From NCBI RefSeq assembly GCF_001921205.1, contig NZ_MSIE01000005.1, forward strand, positions 1 through 64,000: 64,000 nucleotides of DNA, written 5' to 3'. Of this stretch, positions 8,426 to 18,378 are shown piece after piece. Both the position numbers and the translations under genes were made by a program. Each line of letters begins with the position of its first letter. The first letter of the stretch is position 1. The stretch is from Actinophytocola xanthii (GTDB lineage: Bacteria; Actinomycetota; Actinomycetes; Mycobacteriales; Pseudonocardiaceae). Below the pieces are notes generated by a model. It was not told where the DNA came from. It did no database searches and worked only from the letters and a program-made list of their open reading frames with translations.

Positions 8426-9025
8426 ATGGGTGATCGGGTGCGACGGCCGCGGGACGCCGGGCGGGAGGCGCAGGAACCGGAGCCTGACGGCGCGGAGCTG
8501 CTGCAACGGGTGGCCAGGGGTGACGAGGCCGCCTTCGTCGAGCTCTACGACCTGCTGATCGGCCCGCTGTTCGGGGTCATCCGGCGGGTCGTTCGCGATC
8601 CCGCGCAGTCGGAGGAGGTCGCCCAGGAGGTCATGGTCGAGCTGTGGCGCTCCGCCGCGCGCTACTCCCCCGAGCGCGGCAGCGCGATGACGTGGGCGAT
8701 GACCGTCGCGCACCGGCGGGCGGTGGACCGGGTGCGCTCGGCGCAGGCCGCCGCCGACCGGGAGGAGAACGTCGGTCGCCGCCAGCTGTCCCGGCCGTTC
8801 GACGAGGTGTCCGAGCAGGTCGCGACCCGGCTGGAACAGGAGCAGGTCCGGCGTTGCCTCGGCACCCTCACCGAGCTCCAGCGCGAGTCGGTCGTGCTCG
8901 CGTACTACGGCGGGCGGAGCTACCGGGAGGTCGGTGAGCTGCTCGACACCCCGCTCGGCACCATCAAGACGCGGTTGCGCGACGGCCTGATCCGGCTGCG
9001 CGACTGCCTGGGGGTGGCGTCATGA
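8426..9025 (+). CDS. sigK: ECF RNA polymerase sigma factor, SigK-like
   Basis: The 199-residue product has sigma region 2 (DEAAFVELYDLLIGPLFGVI through YSPERGSAMTWAMTVAHRRAVD, about 35-105) and region 4 (LTELQRESVVLAYYGGRSYREVGELLDTPLGTIKTRLRDGL, about 148-190). It recruits RNA polymerase to its own small regulon. The next gene overlaps it by 4 bases (ATGA) and encodes a zinc-type anti-sigma factor with the RskA C-terminal domain, which identifies the pair as SigK-RskA-like. In mycobacteria this pair controls secreted antigens and is redox sensitive; targets here are unknown. The start at ATG 8426 follows AGGGTGGGA. Confidence 0.88.
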   Translation: MGDRVRRPRDAGREAQEPEPDGAELLQRVARGDEAAFVELYDLLIGPLFGVIRRVVRDPAQSEEVAQEVMVELWRSAARYSPERGSAMTWAMTVAHRRAVDRVRSAQAAADREENVGRRQLSRPFDEVSEQVATRLEQEQVRRCLGTLTELQRESVVLAYYGGRSYREVGELLDTPLGTIKTRLRDGLIRLRDCLGVAS

Positions 9026-9741
9026 ACGCCGACGTGCACGCGCTGACCGGCGCCTACGTCCTCGACGCCGTGTCCGACGCCGAGCGCGCGGAGTTCGAGC
9101 GCCACCTGCGGGAGTGCGAGGCCTGCGCACAGGAGGTACGTGAGCTTCGGGAGACCGCGACCCGGCTGGGCCGCGCCGCGGCCGTCGTCCCCCCTCCCGA
9201 GCTGAGGGCCGCGGTACTGGAGCGCGTCGGCCAGGTCCGCCAGGATCCCCCGCAGGCCGCGGTCGTTCCGCTGCGCCGCCGAAACACCGCCTGGGCCACC
9301 AGGGTCACCGGTGCCGCGGCCGCGGTGCTGCTGGTCGTCGCGTCGGTGCTCGGCGTGCTGCTGGTCCAGGCCCGTGGCTCGGTGGACGACGCCGAGGCGA
9401 GGGCCGCGGCGATCGCCACGATCCTCAGTGCCGATGACGCGCGGATCTCCAACCAGGGTGACGAGGAGGGCGGTCAGATGACCGTGCTGTCCTCCCGTTC
9501 CGTCGACCGCGCCCTGCTGCTGGCCGACAACCTGCCCGCGCCGCCGGCCGGCCACGACTACCAGGCGTGGACGATCGACGACCAGGCCGCCCACCCGGCC
9601 GGCCTGCTGCCCGAGGGCGGCGACGCCGTGCTGGAGGTCGACGACCTCGGCGGGGCGAGGATGGTGGGGATCACGATCGAGCCGGACGGCGGCTCGGCCG
9701 AACCCAGCACGGCGCCCATCATGGAGTTCGACCTGGCCTGA
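9022..9741 (+). CDS. rskA: Transmembrane anti-sigma factor, RskA-like
   Basis: The 239-residue product keeps its sigma factor inactive at the membrane. An N-terminal zinc-type anti-sigma domain has the HxxxCxxC motif at H28, C32 and C35. One membrane segment lies at about 95-115 (VTGAAAAVLLVVASVLGVLLV). The extracytoplasmic C-terminal domain (VLSSRSVDRALLLADNLP ... GHDYQAWTI ... MVGITIEPDGGSAEPS) is the RskA domain, released by regulated proteolysis in the known system. It overlaps sigK by 4 bases, giving stoichiometric expression. It ends 7 bases before the convergent gpsA stop. Confidence 0.9.
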   Translation: MNADVHALTGAYVLDAVSDAERAEFERHLRECEACAQEVRELRETATRLGRAAAVVPPPELRAAVLERVGQVRQDPPQAAVVPLRRRNTAWATRVTGAAAAVLLVVASVLGVLLVQARGSVDDAEARAAAIATILSADDARISNQGDEEGGQMTVLSSRSVDRALLLADNLPAPPAGHDYQAWTIDDQAAHPAGLLPEGGDAVLEVDDLGGARMVGITIEPDGGSAEPSTAPIMEFDLA

Positions 9742-9747
9742 CCGGCC

Positions 9748-10749
9748 TCACCGCTCCGGCTTGGTCTTGCGGCCGATGAGGTCCGCGGCCATCTCCCGGG
9801 GGTCGAAGCCGTCGTGGCAGACCCGGTGCACGACCTCGGTGATCGGCATCTCCACGCCGTGACGCCGGGCCAGCTCGCGGATGGCCGAGCACGACTTCAC
9901 GCCCTCCGCGACCTGGCCCTGCGCGGCGGCCTGCGCCTGCTGCACGGTCTCCCCCCGGCCGAGCCGCTCGCCGAAGGTGCGGTTGCGCGACAGCGGGGAC
10001 GAGCACGTCGCGACGAGGTCACCCAGGCCGGCCAGGCCGGCGAAGGTCATCGGGTCCGCGCCGAGCGCGACCCCGAGGCGGGCGGTCTCGGCCAGGCCGC
10101 GGGTGATCAGTGTGGCGACCGTGTTGTCGCCGTAGCCGAGGCCGCCGGCCATGCCGCAGGACAGGGCGATCACGTTCTTGCACGCGCCACCCAGCTCGCA
10201 GCCCACCACGTCGGTGATCGTGTAGGGGCGGAAGTAGCCGGTCGTACAGGCCTCCTGGAGGGCGACCGCGCGGTCGTGCTCGGTGCAGGCGATCACCGAG
10301 GCGGTCGGCTGCTCGTCGGCGATCTCCTTGGCCAGGTTGGGTCCGGAGACCACGGCGACCTGGTTCTCCGGCACGCCGAGCACCTCGACGACAACCTCGG
10401 ACATGCGCCGCAGCGTGCCCAGCTCCACCCCCTTCGCGAGCGAGACCAGCGTCGCCGACGGGTCGATCAGCCCTCGCCAGGCGGTCAGGTTGTGCCGCAG
10501 GCTCTGGCTCGGGACCGCGAGCACCACGGCCTCGGCGCCGTCCAGCGCCACGCGCGGGTCCGACGTCGCCCGCAGCGACTCGGGCAGCACCACTCCGGGC
10601 AGGTAGTCCGGGTTGGTCCGGTCGCGTTCGACCGACTCCGCCACCGAGGCGCGCCGCGACCACAGGGTCACCTCGCTGCCCGCGTCGGCGAGCACCTTCG
10701 CGAACGTGGTGCCCCACGATCCGGCACCGAAGACGGCGAACGGTCCCAT
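9748..10749 (-). CDS. gpsA: Glycerol-3-phosphate dehydrogenase [NAD(P)+]
   Basis: GpsA reduces dihydroxyacetone phosphate to sn-glycerol-3-phosphate for phospholipid synthesis. The preferred start is the ATG at 10749 ([13 protein letters not shown]), 1 base after the plsC stop, giving 333 residues; an upstream ATG at 10767 overlaps plsC and is less likely. The Rossmann motif GAGSWG is at residues 8-13. The catalytic lysine lies in [17 protein letters not shown]. The block [20 protein letters not shown] is the conserved substrate region. The tight gpsA-plsC pairing, both acting at the start of glycerolipid synthesis, supports one transcription unit. Confidence 0.95.
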   Translation of the reverse strand: MGPFAVFGAGSWGTTFAKVLADAGSEVTLWSRRASVAESVERDRTNPDYLPGVVLPESLRATSDPRVALDGAEAVVLAVPSQSLRHNLTAWRGLIDPSATLVSLAKGVELGTLRRMSEVVVEVLGVPENQVAVVSGPNLAKEIADEQPTASVIACTEHDRAVALQEACTTGYFRPYTITDVVGCELGGACKNVIALSCGMAGGLGYGDNTVATLITRGLAETARLGVALGADPMTFAGLAGLGDLVATCSSPLSRNRTFGERLGRGETVQQAQAAAQGQVAEGVKSCSAIRELARRHGVEMPITEVVHRVCHDGFDPREMAADLIGRKTKPER

Positions 10750-10750
10750 C

Positions 10751-11467
10751 TCAGTCGGCCGGCGCACGGCGGGGGGCGTAGAACTCCGCTGGCGCCGGCT
10801 CCTGGCGGATCTCGACCAGCAGGTCGCGTACCCGGGTCATCAGCACGTCGGTCACCTCGCGCAGCAGCTCGTTGGTCACCGGGCGGCCGCGGTAGGCGGA
10901 CAGGTCGACCGGCTCCCCCACGCGGATGTCCACCCGCTTGCGCGGGAACGGGCGGAACTTCTTCGTGTAGCCGTCGAAGATCTGCTTGGTGCCCCACCTG
11001 GCGGCGGGGATGACCGGGGCCTCGGTCTCCAGCGCCAGGCGCGCCACGCCGGTCCTGGCCCGCATCGGCCAGCCGTCGGGGTCCCTGGTGATCGTCCCCT
11101 CCGGGTAGATCACCACGAGCTTGCCCTCGCGCAGGGCCGCACCGGCCGCGTGGAGGCTGTCCGCCGCGCCGCTGGACCGGCGGGTCACCGGGATGCTGCC
11201 GGCCCCGCCGATCAGGTACTTGAACAGTGGCACCCGGAACAGGCTCTCCTTGGCCAGGAAGCGCGGGACCCGACCCTGCCGGTGCACGAACACGGCGTCG
11301 ACCGGCGGGTCCAAATGCGAGATGTGGTTCATCACCAGCAGGACACCGCCCTCGCGGCGGATCCGGTCGCCGTTGTGCAGCACGGTCTTCCCCATCCAGG
11401 AGAGCGGGTAGAAGATGAGCGCGGTCACGGTCACCCAGAAACCGCTCTTCTCGATTCGTGCCGGCAC
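10751..11467 (-). CDS. plsC: 1-acyl-sn-glycerol-3-phosphate acyltransferase
   Basis: The 238-residue product (GTG start) transfers a fatty acyl group to lysophosphatidic acid, giving phosphatidic acid at the inner membrane face. The catalytic HX4D motif is NHISHLD at about 47-53; block II is [16 protein letters not shown], block III is [12 protein letters not shown] (119-130) and block IV is VIPAARWGT. Hydrophobic stretches at residues 10-24 suggest peripheral membrane insertion. It lies 1 base upstream of gpsA, whose product feeds this pathway. The sequence does not tell whether it is the only PlsC in the cell. Confidence 0.9.
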   Translation of the reverse strand: MPARIEKSGFWVTVTALIFYPLSWMGKTVLHNGDRIRREGGVLLVMNHISHLDPPVDAVFVHRQGRVPRFLAKESLFRVPLFKYLIGGAGSIPVTRRSSGAADSLHAAGAALREGKLVVIYPEGTITRDPDGWPMRARTGVARLALETEAPVIPAARWGTKQIFDGYTKKFRPFPRKRVDIRVGEPVDLSAYRGRPVTNELLREVTDVLMTRVRDLLVEIRQEPAPAEFYAPRRAPAD

Positions 11468-11553
11468 CTGGTGGTCCTCCTCGTCGCTGGACGGGTGAGT
11501 GGGTCGAGGTGAGTATGCCCCGGTGGCGAGGGGGCGTTCGCACCTGCGCCACG

Positions 11554-12228
11554 ATGGGCGCCGTGGAGCACGAAGTGGACCTGGTGGTGCCGATCAAGCG
11601 GCTGGACCGGGCGAAGTCGCGGCTGCGCGGCGCGGTGGACGGTCCGCACGCCGAGCTGGTCCTCGCGCTGCTGCTGGACACGGTCACCGCCGCGGTGGCG
11701 GCCCGGGGTGTACGCCGGGTGCTGGTCGTGTGCGAGGACGACCGCGTCGCCGGGGCGCTCGCCGGCACCGGCGTGGAGTGCGTCGACGAGCGCGGCCTCC
11801 CGGGGCTGAACGCGGCGCTGGACCACGGCGCGGGCCTGCTGCGCGCCGACGACCCCGACGGCGTGGTCGGCGCGCTGCAGGCCGACCTGCCCGCACTGCG
11901 TCCCGGCGACCTGGCGGCGGCCATCGCGGCGGCCGGACTCGGCAGGGCGTTCTGCGCCGACCGCCCGGGCACCGGAACGACCCTGCTGCTGTCGACGCCG
12001 GGCGGACCGCTCGACCCCCGGTTCGGCCCCGGCTCGGCGGACGCACACCAGGCGAGCGGGGCGGTCCAGGTCGGAGCCGGCCTCGCCACGCTGCGCTGCG
12101 ATGTGGACACCGCAGAGGACCTCGCGGTGGCCGCGGCGCTCGGGCTCGGGCCGCGGACGGCCGGGTTCGACACCGCCGGGGCAGAGTTCACCCTTCCGTT
12201 CGGCCAGGGATGCGCGACCAGGTCGTAA
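11554..12228 (+). CDS. cofC: 2-phospho-L-lactate/phosphoenolpyruvate guanylyltransferase (F420 synthesis)
   Basis: CofC/FbiD activates 2-phospho-L-lactate or, in mycobacteria, phosphoenolpyruvate with GTP to start coenzyme F420 side-chain assembly. The 224-residue product (ATG 11554; GTG 11563 is an alternative) has a nucleotidyltransferase fold: DLVVPIKRLDRAKSRL near the N-terminus (nucleotide-binding lysine/arginine block), VVGALQADLPALRP (metal-binding Asp), and GTGTTLLLSTPG then FGPGSADAHQASGA. Only this F420 gene is present here; fbiA/fbiB are elsewhere. Its place between plsC and ppk1 matches mycobacterial fbiD. Confidence 0.9.
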   Translation: MGAVEHEVDLVVPIKRLDRAKSRLRGAVDGPHAELVLALLLDTVTAAVAARGVRRVLVVCEDDRVAGALAGTGVECVDERGLPGLNAALDHGAGLLRADDPDGVVGALQADLPALRPGDLAAAIAAAGLGRAFCADRPGTGTTLLLSTPGGPLDPRFGPGSADAHQASGAVQVGAGLATLRCDVDTAEDLAVAAALGLGPRTAGFDTAGAEFTLPFGQGCATRS

Positions 12229-12246
12229 TTGCTGGACAATGGCGGT

Positions 12247-14442
12247 GTGAGCACCGACAGCATCGAGCAACCTGGGGCCCTGACCAGTGCCGAAGGCCCG
12301 GACACCGAGCCCGCCACGACAGCTCCGGAGCCGAGAGCCGCGGTGCCGTCCGCGCCGCCGGCGGTCACCCCGCGGATCGCCCAGACCGACCTCCCGGACG
12401 ACCGCTACCTCAACCGTGAACTGTCCTGGTTGGACTTCAACGCCCGGGTGCTGGCGCTCGCCGAGGACGCCTCGCAGCCGCTCCTCGAGCGGGCCAAGTT
12501 CCTCGCGATCTTCGCGTCCAACCTGGACGAGTTCTACATGGTCCGGGTCGCCGGCCTGAAGCGCCGAGCGGAGACCGGGCTCAGCGTGCGCAGCGCCGAC
12601 GGCCTGACCCCGCGCGAGCAGCTCGCCTTCATCTCCAAGCGCAACCAGGAGCTCGTCGGGCAGCACGCGGACGCGTGGGAGAAGCGGGTGCGCCCCGAGC
12701 TCGCCGAGCGCGGGATCCGGATCGCGCGCTGGGCCGACCTGACCGAGGAGCAGCACGTCCGGCTCACCCGGTACTTCCGCGAGCAGATCTTCCCGGTGCT
12801 GACCCCGCTCGCGGTCGACCCCGCACATCCCTTCCCCTACATCTCCGGCCTCTCGCTGAACCTCGCCGTGACCGTGCGCGACCCGGCCGGCGGGGGCGAG
12901 CGGTTCGCCAGGGTCAAGGTGCCGGACAACGTCTCCCGGCTGGTTCCGATCGACCACCACCGCGACGACCCGGACGCGACGTTCCTGCCGCTGGAGGAGC
13001 TGATCGCCGCTCACCTCGGGGCCCTGTTCACCGGCATGCAGCTCACCGAGGTGCACGCGTTCCGGGTCACCCGCAACGCAGACCTCGAGGTCGAGGAGGA
13101 CCAGGACGAGGACCTGTTGAAGGCGCTGGAGCGCGAGCTCGCCCAGCGGCGTTTCGGTCCGCCCGTGCGCCTCGAGGTCGCCGGCGACATGAGCGAGCAC
13201 ATGCTCGAGCTGCTGCTGCGCGAGCTGGAAGTCGACCCGCACGACGTGGTCGTGGTGCCGGGGTTGCTGGACCTGTCCTGCCTGTGGCAGCTGCACGGGG
13301 TGGACCGCACCGAGCTCAAGGACAGCCCGTTCGTGCCGGCGACCCACCCCGCCTTCGGCGAGCGGGAGACGCCCAAGAGCGTGTTCGCCACCCTTCGCGA
13401 GGAGGGCGACGTCCTGGTCCACCACCCGTACCACTCGTTCTCCACGAGCGTGCAGCGGTTCATCGAGCAGGCGGCCGCGGACTCGAAGGTGCTCGCCATC
13501 AAGCAGACCCTCTACCGCACCTCCGGCGACTCGCCGATCGTCGACGCGCTCATCGACGCGGCCGAGGCGGGCAAGCAGGTCGTCGCGCTGGTCGAGATCA
13601 AGGCCCGCTTCGACGAGCAGGCCAACATCAAGTGGGCGCGCAAGCTGGAGAAGGCCGGGGTGCACGTCGTCTACGGCATGGTCGGTCTCAAGACCCACTG
13701 CAAGACCGCGCTCGTGGTGCGCCAGGAAGGCTCGGTCATCCGGCGCTACTGCCATATCGGCACCGGGAACTACAACCCCAAGACCGCGCGGCTCTACGAG
13801 GACGTCGGCCTGCTCACCGCCGAACCGTCCATCGGCGCCGACCTCACCGACCTGTTCAACGTGCTCACCGGCTACGCACGTCAGGACGAATACCGCAGCC
13901 TCATGGTGGCCCCGTACGGGATCCGGCGCGGCATCGTGGAGCTCATCGAGCGGGAGATCGAGCACCTGCGGGCGGGCCGGCCGGCCGGCGTGCGGATAAA
14001 AATAAACTCGCTCGTCGACGAACAGGTCATCGACGCGCTGTACCGCGCCTCCCAGGCCGGGGTCGACGTCGACGTCGTCGTTCGCGGAATCTGCGCGCTG
14101 AAACCGGGGATCGAGGGGCTTTCGGACAACATCCGGGTCCGATCCATCCTGGGCCGGTTCCTGGAGCACTCGCGGGTGTTCCACTTCGTCGGTGCGAACG
14201 AGCACTGGATCGGCAGCGCGGACCTCATGCACCGCAACCTCGACCGCCGGGTGGAGGTGCAGGTGCCGATCACCGACCCGCGGCTCACCGCCCAGCTCGA
14301 CGCGATGTTCACCTCCGCGCTCGACCCGGCCACCCGGTGCTGGGTGCTCGAGCCGAGCGGGGACTGGATCCCGTTCCCGGCGGACGGTTCCTCGGTGCAG
14401 GACCACCAGGCACAGCTCCTCGAACACCTCGCGCAGGGGTAG
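12247..14442 (+). CDS. ppk1: Polyphosphate kinase 1
   Basis: PPK1 polymerises the gamma phosphate of ATP into inorganic polyphosphate, reversibly, and is linked to stress survival. From GTG 12247 the product has 731 residues. The N-terminal domain begins [21 protein letters not shown] (about 49-70); the autophosphorylated histidine region is [21 protein letters not shown], preceded by [26 protein letters not shown] follows. The first 45 residues are a low-complexity acidic/Pro extension that may be partly unstructured. A TTG at 12229 could extend it by 6 codons. It is 2 bases upstream of mutT1. Confidence 0.95.
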   Translation: MSTDSIEQPGALTSAEGPDTEPATTAPEPRAAVPSAPPAVTPRIAQTDLPDDRYLNRELSWLDFNARVLALAEDASQPLLERAKFLAIFASNLDEFYMVRVAGLKRRAETGLSVRSADGLTPREQLAFISKRNQELVGQHADAWEKRVRPELAERGIRIARWADLTEEQHVRLTRYFREQIFPVLTPLAVDPAHPFPYISGLSLNLAVTVRDPAGGGERFARVKVPDNVSRLVPIDHHRDDPDATFLPLEELIAAHLGALFTGMQLTEVHAFRVTRNADLEVEEDQDEDLLKALERELAQRRFGPPVRLEVAGDMSEHMLELLLRELEVDPHDVVVVPGLLDLSCLWQLHGVDRTELKDSPFVPATHPAFGERETPKSVFATLREEGDVLVHHPYHSFSTSVQRFIEQAAADSKVLAIKQTLYRTSGDSPIVDALIDAAEAGKQVVALVEIKARFDEQANIKWARKLEKAGVHVVYGMVGLKTHCKTALVVRQEGSVIRRYCHIGTGNYNPKTARLYEDVGLLTAEPSIGADLTDLFNVLTGYARQDEYRSLMVAPYGIRRGIVELIEREIEHLRAGRPAGVRIKINSLVDEQVIDALYRASQAGVDVDVVVRGICALKPGIEGLSDNIRVRSILGRFLEHSRVFHFVGANEHWIGSADLMHRNLDRRVEVQVPITDPRLTAQLDAMFTSALDPATRCWVLEPSGDWIPFPADGSSVQDHQAQLLEHLAQG

Positions 14443-14444
14443 CG

Positions 14445-15365
14445 GTGCCGGGACTGATCGACGCCGCCGGCGCGGTGGTGTGGCGGCCTGACCCGGAGCA
14501 CAGCGGATCGCTCCAGGTGGCGCTCGTGCACCGGCCGCGGTACGACGACTGGAGCCTGCCCAAGGGAAAGCTGGAGCGCGGGGAGTCCTCCCGGGTGGCC
14601 GCGGTGCGGGAGGTCGGCGAGGAGACCGGTTCCACGGTCGTACTGGGCCGGCATCTGGGCCAGGTGCGCTACCAGGTCACCCGGCCGCAGCGGGCGACGA
14701 AGGTCGTCGAGTACTACGCGGCACGCCACACCGGGGGCGTTTTCGAGGCCGGCGACGAGGTCGACGAGCTGCGCTGGTGCGGTCCGGACGAGGCGCGGAA
14801 GACCCTGTCCTACGCGCACGACCGGCGGGTCGTGTCGTCGTTCACCGCGTTACCGGCCGAGCTCACCACCCTGCTCCTGGTGCGCCACGCCAAGGCGGGC
14901 AGCCGCAGCCAGTGGGAGGGACCGGACGAGGAGCGGCCGCTGTCGGAGAACGGCAACCGCCAGGTGGGCCCGATCCGGGTCCTGGCGCGCCTCTACGGGG
15001 CCGACCGGGTGTACTCGGCTCCGTTGGTCCGGTGCGTGGACACCGTCGCTCCTGCCGCCCAGGACGCGGGCGTAACGGTTGTCGAGGAGCCGCTGCTGTC
15101 CGAAAAGGGCTATCAGGGCGGCGGCGAGGAGAACGCGACGAGGCGACTGCTGGAGCTCGCTGCCGGGGGAGGCACCCCGGTGCTGTGCAGCCAGGGCGGC
15201 GTCATCCCCGACCTGCTGTCCCGAGTGGCCGATGGCCTGCCCATGCCGATGCGTCGTCTGGAGAGCAAGAAGGGGAGCGTCTGGGCGCTGTTCTTCGTGG
15301 TTGAAGCCGACGGCGAGGGCCGGTCGGCCCGGCTCGTCGCCGCGGACTACGTGCGCAAACCGTGA
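14445..15365 (+). CDS. mutT1: MutT1-like NUDIX hydrolase fused to histidine phosphatase
   Basis: The 306-residue product (GTG 14445, 2 bases after ppk1) has an N-terminal NUDIX domain with the full box GX5EX7REUXEEXGU at residues 41-63 (GKLERGESSRVAAVREVGEE...) and a C-terminal phosphoglycerate-mutase-like domain with the catalytic RH at 147-148 in LLLVRHAKAG. Mycobacterial MutT1 with this layout cleaves 8-oxo-GTP/dGTP and diadenosine polyphosphates, cleaning the nucleotide pool. Coupling to ppk1 is conserved. Both active-site motifs are intact. Confidence 0.93.
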   Translation: MPGLIDAAGAVVWRPDPEHSGSLQVALVHRPRYDDWSLPKGKLERGESSRVAAVREVGEETGSTVVLGRHLGQVRYQVTRPQRATKVVEYYAARHTGGVFEAGDEVDELRWCGPDEARKTLSYAHDRRVVSSFTALPAELTTLLLVRHAKAGSRSQWEGPDEERPLSENGNRQVGPIRVLARLYGADRVYSAPLVRCVDTVAPAAQDAGVTVVEEPLLSEKGYQGGGEENATRRLLELAAGGGTPVLCSQGGVIPDLLSRVADGLPMPMRRLESKKGSVWALFFVVEADGEGRSARLVAADYVRKP

Positions 15366-15400
15366 AGGCCATCCGCCGGTAGCGGCGGATGGCCTTCACG
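15363..15400. terminator. Long hairpin, bidirectional terminator between mutT1 and hupB
   Basis: The perfect 15-base arm TGAAGGCCATCCGCC at 15363-15377 pairs with GGCGGATGGCCTTCA at about 15385-15399, with a short loop. It overlaps the mutT1 stop codon and sits 18 bases from the hupB stop. No long T-run follows on either side. Confidence 0.7.
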
Positions 15401-15417
15401 GGTCGAGCTCTGTTACG

Positions 15418-16119
15418 TCACTTCTTGCGGGCCGCCGGGGTGGCCTTCTTGGCAGCCGGACGGGCCTTGGCGGTGGCCTTGGTCGCCGTGCTCTTCGCCG
15501 CCGCCTTCGCCGTGGCCTTGGCCGGGGTGGCCTTCTTGGCGGTGGTCGTCGACTTCGCCGCGGTCGTCTTGGCCGGGGTCGCCGCCTTGGCCGCCGTGGC
15601 CTTCTTGGTCGTGGTCGCCTTGGTGGCGGTCGACTTCGCGGCCGTGCTCTTCGCCGCCGTGGGGCGGGTCGCCGGCTTCGCCGCCGCGGTCCGCGTGCTG
15701 CGGCTCGTGGTGGTGGCCGTGCCGGTCGAGCGCGAGGCCGCCGGACGGGCGGCGGCGGTGCGCGTGGTCGACGAGGCGGTGGCGCGGGTCGAGGACGTGC
15801 CACGGCTGGCGGCCGAGCGCGTCGCGGCGACCTTGGGCAGCTTCTTCGCGCCGCTCACCACGTCCTTGAAGGTCGTGCCGGCCCGGAAGGCGGGCACGTT
15901 GGTCTTCTTCACCTTCACCGTCTCACCGGTGCGCGGGTTGCGCGCGGTACGGGCGGCACGGGCGCGCTTCTCGAACACACCGAAGCCGGTGATGTTCACC
16001 TTCTCGCCCTTGTTGACCGTGCGGACGATCACGTCGACGAGACCGTCCACCGCGGCGCCGGCAGCCTTCTTGTCGCCAAGGCGATCCGAGAGCGCCTCGA
16101 TGAGTTGGGCCTTGTTCAC
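15418..16119 (-). CDS. hupB: DNA-binding protein HU with histone H1-like basic tail (HupB)
   Basis: The 233-residue product (GTG start) has a normal HU domain at about 1-95: [38 protein letters not shown] and [14 protein letters not shown]. After that comes about 135 residues made almost only of Ala, Lys, Thr, Ser, Arg and Pro, with repeated AAKSTA/ATKA/PAKA units like eukaryotic H1. This tail is the mark of actinobacterial HupB/HupS and raises DNA affinity and compaction; in mycobacteria its lysines are acetylated. The repeat DNA shows strong codon repetition, so tail length may vary between strains. Confidence 0.95.
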   Translation of the reverse strand: MNKAQLIEALSDRLGDKKAAGAAVDGLVDVIVRTVNKGEKVNITGFGVFEKRARAARTARNPRTGETVKVKKTNVPAFRAGTTFKDVVSGAKKLPKVAATRSAASRGTSSTRATASSTTRTAAARPAASRSTGTATTTSRSTRTAAAKPATRPTAAKSTAAKSTATKATTTKKATAAKAATPAKTTAAKSTTTAKKATPAKATAKAAAKSTATKATAKARPAAKKATPAARKK

Positions 16120-16272
16120 CCTTCAGTCCTCCGTGTTGACCAACTAGCGTTCTCGGCCAAACCGGCCGACTTCTGGCCACCGTATGCCTATCTGCGCACA
16201 ATTTCCACGCGACTCGCCCAATTTCCCCGCTAAGGGGGTCAGATTCCGTTGCGTGGCTGCCATTCGGCGGCC

Positions 16273-16875
16273 CTAGGAACGAAGTGTAGAGGTGGTGGTC
16301 GGCTTCCACCTCTGGCGACCCCCCTCGAAGGCGCCGATGGCGTCCTCGTGACGAAGGGTCAGGGCAATGTCGTCGAGCCCTTCCAGCAGCCGCCAGCGGG
16401 TGTAGTCGTCGATGTGGAACGGCGCGGTGAAGTCCTTGGCCCGCACTGTCTTGTCCCGCAGGTCCACGGTCACCTCGGTGCCCGGCTCGGTCTCCAGGAG
16501 CTTCCACAACAGCTCGATGTCGGCCTGCTCGCACTGGGCGGCGAGCAGGCCCTGCTTGCCCGCGTTGCCCCGGAAGATGTCCGCGAACCGCGCGGAGATC
16601 ACCACCCGGAACCCGTAGTTGGACAAGGCCCAGACGGCGTGCTCGCGGGAGGAGCCGGTACCGAAGTCGGGGCCCGCCACCAGGACGCTCCCTGCCCGGA
16701 AGGGCTCCAGGTTCAGCACGAAGTGCGGGTCGGAGCGCCAGGCCGAGAACAGACCGTCCTCGAAGCCCGAGCGGCTCACCCGCTTGAGGTACACGGCGGG
16801 GATGATCTGGTCCGTGTCCACGTTGGACCTGCGCAGGGGCACCCCGACCCCGGTGTGGGTGGTGAACGGTTCCAT
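16273..16875 (-). CDS. leuD: 3-isopropylmalate dehydratase small subunit
   Basis: LeuD is the swivel subunit of isopropylmalate isomerase, which with LeuC converts 2- to 3-isopropylmalate in leucine synthesis. The 200-residue product (ATG 16875) has [45 protein letters not shown] (the active-site GSSREHA loop), and [18 protein letters not shown]. It begins 15 bases after the leuC stop and has its own ribosome-binding site. The pair is divergent from an IclR regulator, the usual actinobacterial arrangement. Confidence 0.95.
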   Translation of the reverse strand: MEPFTTHTGVGVPLRRSNVDTDQIIPAVYLKRVSRSGFEDGLFSAWRSDPHFVLNLEPFRAGSVLVAGPDFGTGSSREHAVWALSNYGFRVVISARFADIFRGNAGKQGLLAAQCEQADIELLWKLLETEPGTEVTVDLRDKTVRAKDFTAPFHIDDYTRWRLLEGLDDIALTLRHEDAIGAFEGGRQRWKPTTTSTLRS

Positions 16876-16889
16876 GGGTCGTACCCCTC

Positions 16890-18293
16890 TCAGCTCAGGT
16901 CCTCGGGGGAGGACAGCGTGCCCCGGACGGCCGTTGCGGCCGCAACCAAAGGCGAGACCAGGTGGGTCCGGCCGCCCTTGCCCTGCCGGCCCTCGAAGTT
17001 GCGGTTCGATGTGGACGCGCTGCGCTCGCCCGGTCGCAGCTGGTCGGGGTTCATCCCGAGGCACATGGAGCAACCGGCCGCCCGCCATTCGGCGCCGGCC
17101 TCGAGGAAGACCTGGTGCAGGCCCTCGGACTCGGCGACCTCGCGCACCCGCATCGAGCCGGGCACGACGAGCATCCGGACCCCGTCGGCGACCTGGTGCC
17201 CGCGCAGCACCTCCGCCGCGGCTCGCAGGTCCTCGATCCTCCCGTTGGTGCAGGAGCCCAGGAAGACCGTGTCGACGTGGATGTCCCGCAGCGGCGTTCC
17301 CGGTGTGAGGTCCATGTATGAGAGCGCCTTCTCCGCCGAGTGCCGCTCGTTCTCGTCCGGGATGTCGGCGGGGTCGGGAACTCGTTCGGACAGGGGCAAA
17401 CCCTGCCCGGGGTTGGTGCCCCAGGTGACGAAGGGGGTCAGCGTGCTCGCGTCGATGTGCACCTCGGCGTCGAACCGGGCGTCGTCGTCGGTACGCAGCT
17501 CCCGCCACGCGGCCACCGCGTCGTCCCAGTCCGCACCGGTCGGGGCGTGCGGACGGCCCTTCAGGTACGCGAACGTGGTGTCGTCCGGGGCGATCATGCC
17601 CGCCCGGGCGCCGGCCTCGATGGACATGTTGCAGATGGTCATGCGGGCCTCCATCGACAGCTGCTCGATGGCGCGACCCCGGTACTCCAGGACGTGGCCC
17701 TGGCCGCCGTTGGTGCCGATCTTCGCGATCACGGCGAGGATCACGTCCTTGGCCGTGACACCCGGGCGGAGCTCGCCGTCCACAGTGATCGCCATCGTCC
17801 GGAACGGGCGCAGCGGCAGGGTCTGGGTGGCGAGCACGTGCTCGACCTCGGAGGTGCCGATCCCGAAGGCCAGCGCCCCGAACGCCCCGTGGGTCGAGGT
17901 GTGGCTGTCGCCGCACACCACGGTCATCCCGGGCTGGGTGAGGCCGAGCTGCGGGCCGACGACGTGCACGATGCCCTGCTCCACGTCGCCCATGGGATAC
18001 AGCCGTATGCCGAACTCGGCGCAGTTCTTGCGCAGCGTGTCCACCTGGGTCTTGGAGACCGGGTCCGCGATGGGGAGCTCGATGCCGATCGTGGGGACGT
18101 TGTGGTCCTCGGTGGCGATGGTGAGGTCCGGGCGGCGGACGCGGCGGTTGGACAGGCGGAGCCCGTCGAACGCCTGGGGGCTGGTCACCTCGTGCACGAG
18201 GTGCAGATCGATGTAGAGGAGATCCGGCTCGGCGCCGCTACCCGGACGAACGACGTGCTGGTCCCACACCTTCTCGGCGAGAGTCTTTCCCAT
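16890..18293 (-). CDS. leuC: 3-isopropylmalate dehydratase large subunit
   Basis: LeuC carries the [4Fe-4S] cluster of isopropylmalate isomerase. From ATG 18293 the product has 467 residues (ATG 18305 would add 4). Iron-sulfur cysteines are visible in [10 protein letters not shown] and [10 protein letters not shown]. Other family blocks are [52 protein letters not shown] and [20 protein letters not shown]. It leads the leuCD unit; expression is probably controlled by the divergent IclR protein through the 85-base gap. Confidence 0.96.
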   Translation of the reverse strand: MGKTLAEKVWDQHVVRPGSGAEPDLLYIDLHLVHEVTSPQAFDGLRLSNRRVRRPDLTIATEDHNVPTIGIELPIADPVSKTQVDTLRKNCAEFGIRLYPMGDVEQGIVHVVGPQLGLTQPGMTVVCGDSHTSTHGAFGALAFGIGTSEVEHVLATQTLPLRPFRTMAITVDGELRPGVTAKDVILAVIAKIGTNGGQGHVLEYRGRAIEQLSMEARMTICNMSIEAGARAGMIAPDDTTFAYLKGRPHAPTGADWDDAVAAWRELRTDDDARFDAEVHIDASTLTPFVTWGTNPGQGLPLSERVPDPADIPDENERHSAEKALSYMDLTPGTPLRDIHVDTVFLGSCTNGRIEDLRAAAEVLRGHQVADGVRMLVVPGSMRVREVAESEGLHQVFLEAGAEWRAAGCSMCLGMNPDQLRPGERSASTSNRNFEGRQGKGGRTHLVSPLVAAATAVRGTLSSPEDLS

Positions 18294-18322
18294 CGGTTTC
18301 ACCATCGGCTTCCACAGGATGC

Positions 18323-18365
18323 GTTCCCACGATGCGGAAAACTGGACTTCCCAGATAGCGGGAAC
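18323..18365. promoter_or_regulatory. leuC/iclR divergent control region
   Basis: The gap holds GTTCCC (18323-18328) and GGGAAC (18360-18365) as wide inverted arms, and inside them GGAAAACTGGACTTCC (18336-18351) with GGAA/TTCC ends. IclR-type regulators bind such short dyads. The exact operator would need footprinting. Confidence 0.45.
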
Positions 18366-18378
18366 ATAATATCGAGAC

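Noticed and set aside
10668-12368. 566-codon minus-strand frame across plsC and cofC
   Set aside because: Low-complexity Ser/Pro/Arg text; opposite-strand shadow of cofC and out-of-frame plsC. High GC makes long spurious frames.
11431-14427. 998-codon minus-strand frame opposite ppk1
   Set aside because: Antisense shadow of ppk1, rich in His/Arg/Glu/Val with no domain; ppk1 is certain on the plus strand.
15400-16120. Repetitive DNA that might be a CRISPR or tandem satellite
   Set aside because: Repeats are codon-based Ala/Lys units inside hupB; no spacer structure. No CRISPR array was seen anywhere in the window.
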